Shown: positions 33,221 to 39,460 of the stretch, piece after piece
Position numbering within the stretch: the stretch's first letter is position 1
Layout of the letters: each line of letters starts with the position of its first letter
Source of the DNA: Xanthobacteraceae bacterium
GTDB lineage: Bacteria > Pseudomonadota > Alphaproteobacteria > Rhizobiales > Xanthobacteraceae
Length of the DNA stretch: 39,460 bases
NCBI GenBank assembly: GCA_019748335.1
Contig: JAIEPP010000681.1
Location: 1 to 39,460 of the forward strand
Direction of reading: 5' to 3'
Notes under the pieces: generated by a model
Seen by the model: only the letters and a program-made list of their open reading frames with translations
Databases searched by the model: none
What the model was told of the DNA's origin: nothing
Position numbers and translations under genes: made by a program

Positions 33221-34036
33221 ATGGAGCAACGCGTCTCGATATCGATTGCCGACGGCGTCGCCGACGTCCGGCTGGTGCGGGCGGACAAGATGAACGCGCT
33301 CGATGCCGCGATGTTCGAGGCGCTGGTGGCCGCGACCGAGCGGCTTGCGCATGAAAACGGTGTGCGAGCGGTAGTATTGTCCGGCGAGGGCCGTGCGTTC
33401 TGCGCCGGCCTCGATATGGGTCGCTTCGCCGCGATGAAAGACAGCGGCGGTAACGGAGTAGCTGGCGGCGAGAAGCGCGACCTCTCGGTGCGCACCCACG
33501 GCCAGGCGAATTTTCCGCAGCAGGCGGTATGGGGCTGGCGTCAGCTTCCAGTGCCGGTGATTGCCGCGATCCAGGGCGTGGCGTTCGGTGGCGGGTTTCA
33601 GCTCGCGATCGGCGCCGACATGCGCTTCCTGACGCCGGACGCGCGGATGTCGATCATGGAGATCAAGTGGGGCCTGGTGCCTGACATGGCCGGCACGCCG
33701 ATCCTTGCCAGCCTGGTGCGTGACGATATCCTGCGCGAGCTCACCTATACCGGCCGCATCTTCTCGGCGCAGGAGGCGATGAGCTACGGCCTCGCCACTC
33801 GCGTCTGCGACGATCCGCATACGGCGGCGATGGAGCTTGCGCGCGAGATCGCCGGCAAGAGCCCCGATGCGATCCGCGCCTGCAAGCGCATGCTCAACCG
33901 GCTGTCGGTCGATCCCGGTCCGGCGCTGCTCGCCGAATCCGTCGAGCAGCAGAAGTTGCTGGGCAGTGCGAACCAGACCGAGGCCGTCCGCGCCAACATG
34001 GAAAAGCGCACGCCAAGGTTTGCGGAAGCGGGGTAA
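33221..34036 (+). CDS. Crotonase-family enzyme, dienoyl-CoA isomerase-like active site
   Basis: Crotonase-fold protein of 271 aa. The oxyanion loops VLSGEGRAFCAGLDMGRF and GVAFGGGFQLAIGADM are intact. The first hydratase glutamate is Gln, but MEIKWGLVPDMAGT has Glu and Asp eight residues apart, the spacing used by mammalian ECH1 (delta3,5-delta2,4-dienoyl-CoA isomerase). Divergent from a 2,4-dienoyl-CoA reductase-like gene, which fits an auxiliary role in oxidation of unsaturated acyl-CoA. Very strong ribosome site GGAGGAGAA. Function is inferred from residues and neighbours. Confidence 0.9.
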   Translation: MEQRVSISIADGVADVRLVRADKMNALDAAMFEALVAATERLAHENGVRAVVLSGEGRAFCAGLDMGRFAAMKDSGGNGVAGGEKRDLSVRTHGQANFPQQAVWGWRQLPVPVIAAIQGVAFGGGFQLAIGADMRFLTPDARMSIMEIKWGLVPDMAGTPILASLVRDDILRELTYTGRIFSAQEAMSYGLATRVCDDPHTAAMELAREIAGKSPDAIRACKRMLNRLSVDPGPALLAESVEQQKLLGSANQTEAVRANMEKRTPRFAEAG

Positions 34037-34044
34037 TGTTAATC

Positions 34045-34135
34045 CCTCATCCTGAGGAGCGCGTAGCGCGTCTCGAAGGATGAGGCCCGTGGCCCATGGT
34101 TCGAGACGCGCGAAGACGCGCTCCTCACCATGAGG
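34045..34135. repeat. Palindromic intergenic repeat
   Basis: CCTCATCCTGAGGAGCGCG and GCGCTCCTCACCATGAGG are the outer arms; GTCTCGAAGGATGAGG and CCATGGTTCGAGACGC the inner ones. It lies between two genes read in the same direction and ends 37 bases before the synthetase start. Confidence 0.8.
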
Positions 34136-34172
34136 TCTCACCTAAAGCCCGGCACGAGATCGGAAAACGACA

Positions 34173-35717
34173 ATGACAACTTCCCCCCTCTTCAAAGGCA
34201 TCATCAGCGGCCAGCGCCGGCGCGATCACGCCGAGGTCGCCGAGCGTGCTGATCGCATCGCCAGTGGATTGCAAAAGCTCGGCGTCAAGCAGGGCGACAG
34301 CGTTTGCATGCTGATGCGCAACGACATCGCCTTTATCGAGGCCGCCTATGCCGCGATGCGGCTCGGCGCCTATGGCGTGCCGGTCAACTGGCACTTCAAG
34401 CCGGAAGAGGTCAATTATGTGCTGAAGGACTCCGGCTCGTCGGTGCTGATCGCCCATGCCGACATGCTTCATCAGCTGCGCGATGCCATTCCAGCCGGCG
34501 TCACCGTGCTCAGCGTACCGACGCCGCCCGAAATCCTCGCCAACTACAAGATCAATCCCGAGCATCTCGCGACGCCGGATTTCGCTATCGATTTCGAGTC
34601 CTGGCTGAAACAGTTCCCGCGCTATGACGGCCCGGCAGTGCCGCAACCGCAGAACATGATCTACACGTCAGGTACCACGGGTCATCCCAAGGGCGTGCGT
34701 CGTCACGCGCCGACACCGGAGCAGAGCGCCAACGCCGAGGCGATGCGCGCGATGATCTATGGGCTCAAGCCGGGCGCCCGTGCGCTGTTGCCGGGGCCAC
34801 TGTATCACTCCGCGCCGAACTCGTTCGGCCTTCGCGCTGGTCGTCTCGGCGGCGCGCTGGTGCTCCTGCCGCGGTTCGAGCCCGAGGAATTCCTGAAGAT
34901 TGTCGAGACTGAGAAAATTGACACCATCTTCATGGTGCCGACCATGTTCATCCGGCTGATGAAGCTGCCGGAGGAGATCCGCAGGAAATACGATATGTCG
35001 TCGCTGCGTCATATCATCCATGCCGCCGCGCCCTGTCCGGCCGACGTCAAGCGCGCGATGATCGAATGGTGGGGGCCGGTGATCTATGAATTCTACGGCT
35101 CGACCGAATCCGGCGCGGTCACCTTCGCCAATTCCGAGGACGCGCTGAAGAAGCCCGGCACCGTCGGCAAGATCTCGCCCGGCGCCGAACTGCGCTTCAT
35201 CGGCGACGACGGACGCGAACTGCCGCAGGGCGAGATCGGCGAAATCTATTCGCGGATCGCGGGCAATCCGGACTTCACCTATCACAACAAGCCGGAAAAG
35301 CGCTCCGAGATCGACCACGAGGGTTTCATCACCTCGGGCGATGTCGGCTACATCGATGCCGACGGCTATGTCTTCATCTGCGACCGCAAACGCGACATGG
35401 TGATCTCGGGTGGCGTCAACATCTATCCGGCCGAGATCGAGGCGGCGCTGCATGCAATCCCCGGGGTGCATGATTGCGCCGTGTTCGGCATTCCCGACGC
35501 GGAGTTCGGCGAGGCGCTGATGGCGGTGGTCGAGCCGCAGCCCGGGGTGACGCTCGATATTGCGGCGCTCCGCAGCCAGCTCAAGACGCAGCTGGCCGAC
35601 TACAAGGTGCCAAAACACGTCGAAATCCAGGGCAACCTGCCGCGGGAAGATTCCGGCAAGATCTTCAAGCGCCGCCTGCGCGATCCCTATTGGGAACGGG
35701 CAGGGCGGAGGATTTAG
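34173..35717 (+). CDS. AMP-forming acyl-CoA synthetase (second copy)
   Basis: ANL-superfamily ligase of 514 aa. P-loop IYTSGTTGHPKGVRRH, YGSTESG, SGDVGYIDADGYVFICDRKR, SGGVNIYPAEIE and the catalytic-lysine motif REDSGKIFKRRLRDPYWE are present. Clearly different from the synthetase at 30592-32169 (for example RRHAPTPEQ after the P-loop, and no LSHANFL). This RRHAPT variant is common in rhizobial and mycobacterial ligases for branched or ring-derived acids, which is only a hint about substrate. The start is preceded by GGAAAACG. It lies downstream of the isomerase-like gene but a repeat intervenes. Confidence 0.92.
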   Translation: MTTSPLFKGIISGQRRRDHAEVAERADRIASGLQKLGVKQGDSVCMLMRNDIAFIEAAYAAMRLGAYGVPVNWHFKPEEVNYVLKDSGSSVLIAHADMLHQLRDAIPAGVTVLSVPTPPEILANYKINPEHLATPDFAIDFESWLKQFPRYDGPAVPQPQNMIYTSGTTGHPKGVRRHAPTPEQSANAEAMRAMIYGLKPGARALLPGPLYHSAPNSFGLRAGRLGGALVLLPRFEPEEFLKIVETEKIDTIFMVPTMFIRLMKLPEEIRRKYDMSSLRHIIHAAAPCPADVKRAMIEWWGPVIYEFYGSTESGAVTFANSEDALKKPGTVGKISPGAELRFIGDDGRELPQGEIGEIYSRIAGNPDFTYHNKPEKRSEIDHEGFITSGDVGYIDADGYVFICDRKRDMVISGGVNIYPAEIEAALHAIPGVHDCAVFGIPDAEFGEALMAVVEPQPGVTLDIAALRSQLKTQLADYKVPKHVEIQGNLPREDSGKIFKRRLRDPYWERAGRRI

Positions 35718-35740
35718 CTGCGCGTAGGCAAAAAGCCGAA

Positions 35741-35866
35741 CCTCATGGTGAGGAGCGCGTCTTCGCGCGTCTCGAACCATGAAGCCCGCGCGGCCCATCC
35801 TTCGAGACGCGGCCAATTGGCCGCTCCTCCAGCGACAACGGCTTCGCCGTTGCGCGGGGATGAGGA
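35741..35866. repeat. Palindromic intergenic repeat
   Basis: Same three-part layout as 22581-22710: CCTCATGGTGAGGAGCGCG, then CCTTCGAGACGCGGCC with its return arm GGCCGCTCCTCC, then the hairpin CAACGGCTTCGCCGTTG. It separates the synthetase and ppc genes. Confidence 0.8.
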
Positions 35867-35957
35867 CTGATTTCGCACCGCCTCCATCTTTACCTTGCGC
35901 TGCGGCAAATAAATTGCACACTCGGAAATGCCGGGCATTTTCTGAGGTAGCTGAACC

Positions 35958-38744
35958 ATGTCTTCCCAGGCCATGCCTTCCGACACCGAAATCCGCACAA
36001 ATCGCGTTGAAGACGCGGAGGATGCGCGGTTGCGAACCGATATTCGCCTGCTCGGGCGCATTCTCGGCGATACCGTGCGCGACCAGGAAGGTGCCGACGT
36101 GTTCGACCTGGTCGAGCGCATCCGGCAGACCTCGATCCGGTTCCACCGCGACGAGGACAAGCTGGCGCGGCGGGAGCTGGAAGCCATCCTCGACAGCATG
36201 TCGACCGGCCAGACCGTCCGCATCGTCCGCGCCTTCAGCTATTTCTCGCATCTGGCCAACATCGCCGAAGACCAGAACAACATCCGGCAGATGCGGGCGC
36301 GCTCGACCGCCGGCGGGGCGCCGCCCCCGGGAACGCTGGCGGGGACGCTGGCACACGCGAAAGCGGCCGGCTTCAAGGCCGCCGATCTCCGGAAGTTTTT
36401 CGCCGAAGCGCAAGTCAGCCCGGTGCTGACCGCGCATCCGACCGAAGTGCGCCGCAAGAGCACCATCGACCGCGAAATGGAGATCGCGGCACTGCTGGAC
36501 CGGCGCGAACGCGTCCAGCTGACGCCGCCGGAAATCGAAGCCGACGACGAGCAGTTGCGCCGCGCGGTGCTGACGTTGTGGAAGACCAACCTGCTGCGCC
36601 GGACCAAGCTGACGGTGCTCGACGAGGTCGCCAACGGCCTCTCGTTCTACGATTACACCTTCCTGCACGAAGTGCCGCGGCTGCATTGCGCGCTTGAGGA
36701 CAAGTTGAACGACGGCAATGGCGGTGTCCACGGCGACCTGGCATCGTTCCTGCGGATGGGAAGCTGGATCGGCGGCGACCGCGACGGCAACCCGTTCGTG
36801 ACGGCGGACGTCATGCGCGGCACGCTGAAGCTGCAGTCGAGCAGCATCCTGCGCTTCTATCTCGAGGAACTGCACGTTCTCGGCTCCGAACTGTCGATGG
36901 CGGCACATCTGGCCGACGTCTCGAAGGACCTGCGCGCGCTCGCCGAGCGTTCGCCCGACACTTCGCCGCACCGCATCGGCGAGCCCTACCGGCTGGCGGT
37001 GTCCGGCATCTATGCGCGGCTGGCGGCAACCGCATTGAATCTCGATGTGGAAACCAGGCGACCGCCGGTCGGTGCGGCGGCGCCTTATGACAGCGCCGGG
37101 GATTTCAAGGCCGATCTCGATATTCTCTATCGATCGCTGGTCTCAAACAATTCCGGTGTGATCGCGCGCGGCCGGTTGCGGCTGTTGCGGCGGGCGGTGG
37201 ATTGCTTCGGCTTTCACCTCGCAAGCCTCGATATCAGGCAGAACTCGGCGGTGCACGAGCGGACGGTCGCCGAACTGATCGACGCCGCCACGCCCGGCAT
37301 GTCCTATCTGGCGTTGAACGAAGAGGCGAGGGTGGCGCTGCTCACCAGCGAACTTCGCAATTCGCGGCCGCTGACGTCGCCGTTCGTGAAATACAGCGAG
37401 GAAACGCTCGGCGAACTCGCGCTGTTCCACGCCGCCGCCGAGGCGCATGCCAGGTTCGGCTCGGATTCGATCCGCCAATGCATCATCTCGATGTGCAAGG
37501 GGATGTCCGACATGCTGGAGGTGGCGCTGCTGCTGAAGGAAGCCGGCCTGATCCATCCTTCGGGCCGCAGTTCGATCAACATCGTCCCGCTGTTCGAGAC
37601 CATCGAGGATCTGCAGGCGTCCAGCGGCATCATGGACCGGATGCTGGCGATCCACGACTACCGCAAGCTGGTGGACAGCCGCGGCGCGGTGCAGGAGGTC
37701 ATGCTCGGCTATTCCGACAGCAACAAGGATGGCGGTTTCGTCACCTCTGGTTGGGAGCTCTACAAAGCGGAGATCGGCCTGATCGAAGTGTTCGAGCGCC
37801 ACCATGTGCGCCTGCGGCTGTTCCATGGCCGCGGCGGCTCGGTCGGCCGCGGCGGCGGGCCGAGCTATGATGCCATCATCGCCCAGCCTGGCGGCGCCGT
37901 GAACGGCCAGATCCGCATCACCGAGCAGGGCGAAATCATTTCCAGCAAATATTCCAACAGCGAGGTCGGCCGCAATAATCTGGAAATTCTCGCCGCCGCG
38001 ACGCTGGAGGCGAGCCTGCTGCAGCCGAAGCACAGCGCGCCAAAGGCCGACTATCTCAAGGCGATGGAGCAGTTGTCGGCGCTGGCCTTCAAGGCCTATC
38101 GCGGGCTGGTCTACGAAACCGAGGGCTTTGCGGATTACTTCTGGGGCTCGACCGTGATCACCGAGATTGCGACGCTGAACATCGGCAGCCGTCCGGCCTC
38201 GCGCAAGAAGACCCGCGAGATCGAGGACCTTCGCGCCATTCCCTGGGTGTTCAGCTGGGCGCAGTGCCGGCTGATGCTGCCGGGCTGGTACGGCTTTGGC
38301 AGCGCGGTCGAGACCTGGGTGCAGGAGAACCCCGACAAGGGCATGCCGTTCCTGCGCGAGCTTTACCGCGAATGGCCGTTCTTCCGCACGCTGCTGTCGA
38401 ATATGGACATGGTGCTGGCCAAGAGTTCGATCGCCATCGCCTCGCGCTATGCCGAACTGGTGCCTGATGTCGCCTTGCGCGAAAAAATCTTCGGCCGGAT
38501 CCGGAGCGAATGGCACAGCTCGATCGAGACGCTGCTCGATATCATGGGGCAGGAGCGGCTGCTGCAGGGCAACCCGCTGCTGGAACGCTCGATCCGCAAC
38601 CGCTTCCCCTATCTCGATCCGCTCAACCATGTGCAGGTCGAACTGTTGAAGGAGCACCGCGCGCATAACCCGGACGAACAGGTGCTGCGCGGGATTCAGA
38701 TCACCATCAACGGGATTTCGGCGGGGTTGCGGAATAGCGGGTGA
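35958..38744 (+). CDS. ppc: Phosphoenolpyruvate carboxylase
   Basis: Cytosolic enzyme that fixes bicarbonate onto PEP to give oxaloacetate and refill the TCA cycle. At 928 aa it is slightly longer than E. coli Ppc (883 aa). Catalytic His160 lies in [13 protein letters not shown], Lys590 in [11 protein letters not shown], the Gly/Arg loop is [14 protein letters not shown], and the C-terminus is GLRNSG, close to the usual NTG ending. [10 protein letters not shown] is also present. About 50 N-terminal residues precede the conserved core. GAGG lies about 10 bases before the ATG. A housekeeping gene, not obviously linked to the catabolic genes except that it balances acetyl-CoA use. Confidence 0.96.
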   Translation: MSSQAMPSDTEIRTNRVEDAEDARLRTDIRLLGRILGDTVRDQEGADVFDLVERIRQTSIRFHRDEDKLARRELEAILDSMSTGQTVRIVRAFSYFSHLANIAEDQNNIRQMRARSTAGGAPPPGTLAGTLAHAKAAGFKAADLRKFFAEAQVSPVLTAHPTEVRRKSTIDREMEIAALLDRRERVQLTPPEIEADDEQLRRAVLTLWKTNLLRRTKLTVLDEVANGLSFYDYTFLHEVPRLHCALEDKLNDGNGGVHGDLASFLRMGSWIGGDRDGNPFVTADVMRGTLKLQSSSILRFYLEELHVLGSELSMAAHLADVSKDLRALAERSPDTSPHRIGEPYRLAVSGIYARLAATALNLDVETRRPPVGAAAPYDSAGDFKADLDILYRSLVSNNSGVIARGRLRLLRRAVDCFGFHLASLDIRQNSAVHERTVAELIDAATPGMSYLALNEEARVALLTSELRNSRPLTSPFVKYSEETLGELALFHAAAEAHARFGSDSIRQCIISMCKGMSDMLEVALLLKEAGLIHPSGRSSINIVPLFETIEDLQASSGIMDRMLAIHDYRKLVDSRGAVQEVMLGYSDSNKDGGFVTSGWELYKAEIGLIEVFERHHVRLRLFHGRGGSVGRGGGPSYDAIIAQPGGAVNGQIRITEQGEIISSKYSNSEVGRNNLEILAAATLEASLLQPKHSAPKADYLKAMEQLSALAFKAYRGLVYETEGFADYFWGSTVITEIATLNIGSRPASRKKTREIEDLRAIPWVFSWAQCRLMLPGWYGFGSAVETWVQENPDKGMPFLRELYREWPFFRTLLSNMDMVLAKSSIAIASRYAELVPDVALREKIFGRIRSEWHSSIETLLDIMGQERLLQGNPLLERSIRNRFPYLDPLNHVQVELLKEHRAHNPDEQVLRGIQITINGISAGLRNSG

Positions 38745-38782
38745 GAAGAACGCGCAGTTGAGCGGGCGAGACTATCTCAGCT

Positions 38783-38870
38783 CGTCATGCCCGGGCTTGA
38801 CCCGGGCATCCACGACTTGCTTCTGTCGTTACCAAAGACGTGGATGGCCGGGTCAAGCCCGGCCATGACG
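38783..38870. repeat. Palindromic intergenic repeat
   Basis: CGTCATGCCCGGGCTTGACC starts the left half and GGTCAAGCCCGGCCATGACG ends the right half; CATCCACG/CGTGGATG pair inside. It lies between the convergent ppc and SDR genes. Confidence 0.85.
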
Positions 38871-38888
38871 TTGTGAGAGTTGCCTTCC

Positions 38889-39460
38889 TCAGATCGGATC
38901 CCAGGTGAAGATATCTCCCGAGCGTTCGAGCTTGGGGAACGACGACTTCAGCGCCGGGATCGCGTGTTCGCCGATGGTCTGCGGCGTCCAGCCTTCGCTG
39001 CGATGGACCGACCTTATCGGACGATTCTGGCCGAACAGGAAAATCTCGTTCATGCGGACGCCGAAGATTTGTCCGGTGACGTCCTTGGCAGCGTCGGAGA
39101 GCAGGAAGGCGCACATCGGCGCGATTTTTTCCGGGCCCATCTGCTTGATCTTCTCGACCCGCGCCTTTTCCGCATCGGTCTCGGTCGGGATGGTGCCGAT
39201 CATTCGGGTCCAGGCGAACGGCGAGACGCAGTTGGAGCGCACGTTGAAGCGGCCCATGTCGAGCGCGATCGACTTCGACAGGCCGACGATGCCGAGCTTG
39301 GCGGCGGCATAGTTGGCTTGGCCGTAATTGCCGATCAGGCCGGAAGTCGAGGTGAAGTGCACGAAGGAGCCGCTCTCCTGTTCGCGGAAAATTCGCGCGG
39401 CGGCGTGGCTGGTATAGAACGAGCCCATCAGGTGGACCTTGATGACGGCCTCGAACGCCT
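38889..39460 (-). CDS. Short-chain dehydrogenase/reductase, C-terminal part (5' end outside window)
   Basis: The frame is open to the window edge; about 190 residues are visible. The SDR catalytic set is present: Ser in HFTSTSGLIGNYG and Y-x-x-x-K as YAAAK, followed by NVRSNCVSPFAWTRM. After the usual SDR end the protein has an added C-terminal stretch (FGQNRPIRSVHRSEGWTPQT IGEHAIPALKSSFPKLERSG) as in the 3-hydroxyacyl-CoA dehydrogenase units of multifunctional beta-oxidation proteins (HSD17B4-like). So a 3-hydroxyacyl-CoA dehydrogenase in a catabolic pathway is likely. The cofactor-binding half is beyond the window. Confidence 0.88.
   Translation of the reverse strand, partial: AFEAVIKVHLMGSFYTSHAAARIFREQESGSFVHFTSTSGLIGNYGQANYAAAKLGIVGLSKSIALDMGRFNVRSNCVSPFAWTRMIGTIPTETDAEKARVEKIKQMGPEKIAPMCAFLLSDAAKDVTGQIFGVRMNEIFLFGQNRPIRSVHRSEGWTPQTIGEHAIPALKSSFPKLERSGDIFTWDPI

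Noticed and set aside
31177..33354. 725-codon open frame on the plus strand
   Set aside because: Antisense to a clear synthetase and SDR; composition rich in His, Arg and Ala with no recognisable domain.
34668..36971. 767-codon open frame on the minus strand
   Set aside because: Spans a synthetase, a repeat and the start of ppc in antisense; a GC-bias artefact.
37143..38666. 507-codon open frame on the minus strand
   Set aside because: Entirely antisense to ppc, whose catalytic motifs are intact.

Overview
The window is a compact, GC-rich stretch of a chromosome that looks like Bradyrhizobium or a close relative in the Rhizobiales. This is inferred from the gene families, the codon use and the many short palindromic repeats between genes (CCTCATCCTGAGGAGC, CGTCATTGCGAGCGAAGC and GCATGATCCCGAAAAG types). 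I saw no tRNA, rRNA, insertion sequence, phage gene or CRISPR array. Nearly everything is catabolic: enzymes acting on CoA thioesters, flavoenzymes and a solute ABC transporter.

Layout. 1-2668: the 3' part of an RND efflux permease and its periplasmic adaptor. 2818-7500: a thiolase-like protein without catalytic residues, a nitronate-monooxygenase-type flavoprotein and a divergent Baeyer-Villiger-type monooxygenase. 7624-9061: an ArsR-SRPBCC-small membrane protein-DUF1801 operon with a clear promoter and operator. 9220-15286: livK-livH-livM-livG-livF for a branched-chain-type ABC importer, followed by an AraC/GyrI regulator. 15497-18278: a YghU-type glutathione enzyme, an odd alpha/beta hydrolase, a GNAT protein and a flavin reductase-like protein. 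18517-21093: an ACAD10/11-type acyl-CoA dehydrogenase divergent from a second nitronate-monooxygenase-like enzyme. 21249-24673: a small frameshifted secreted-protein gene with its own terminator, an exported hydrolase, a VOC protein and an MFS exporter. 24829-30427: an SDR divergent from a crotonase-phosphotransferase-DUF6285 operon, then a crotonase divergent from a second acyl-CoA dehydrogenase. 30592-35717: two acyl-CoA synthetases flanking a divergent 2,4-dienoyl-CoA reductase-like SDR and an isomerase-like crotonase. 35958-38744: phosphoenolpyruvate carboxylase. 38889-39460: an SDR cut by the window end.

How the genes may work together (inference). The phosphotransferase + DUF6285 pair resembles LvaA-LvaB, which phosphorylate 4-hydroxyacyl-CoA in levulinate catabolism. 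The ACAD10/11-type dehydrogenase 7 kb away is the natural LvaC-like partner, and synthetases, SDRs and crotonases are at hand. With a Baeyer-Villiger monooxygenase and hydrolases nearby, a route from ketone to ester or lactone, hydroxyacid, hydroxyacyl-CoA and beta-oxidation is plausible. The two nitronate-monooxygenase-like proteins may instead be acyl-CoA desaturases of the IpdC type known from steroid-ring degradation.

Sites: the most convincing regulatory sites are the ArsR promoter-operator at 9060-9117 and the repeated GAATATTC palindromes between the divergent crotonase and dehydrogenase genes at 28942-29139. All convergent gene pairs are separated by long palindromic repeats or hairpins that probably stop transcription from both sides.
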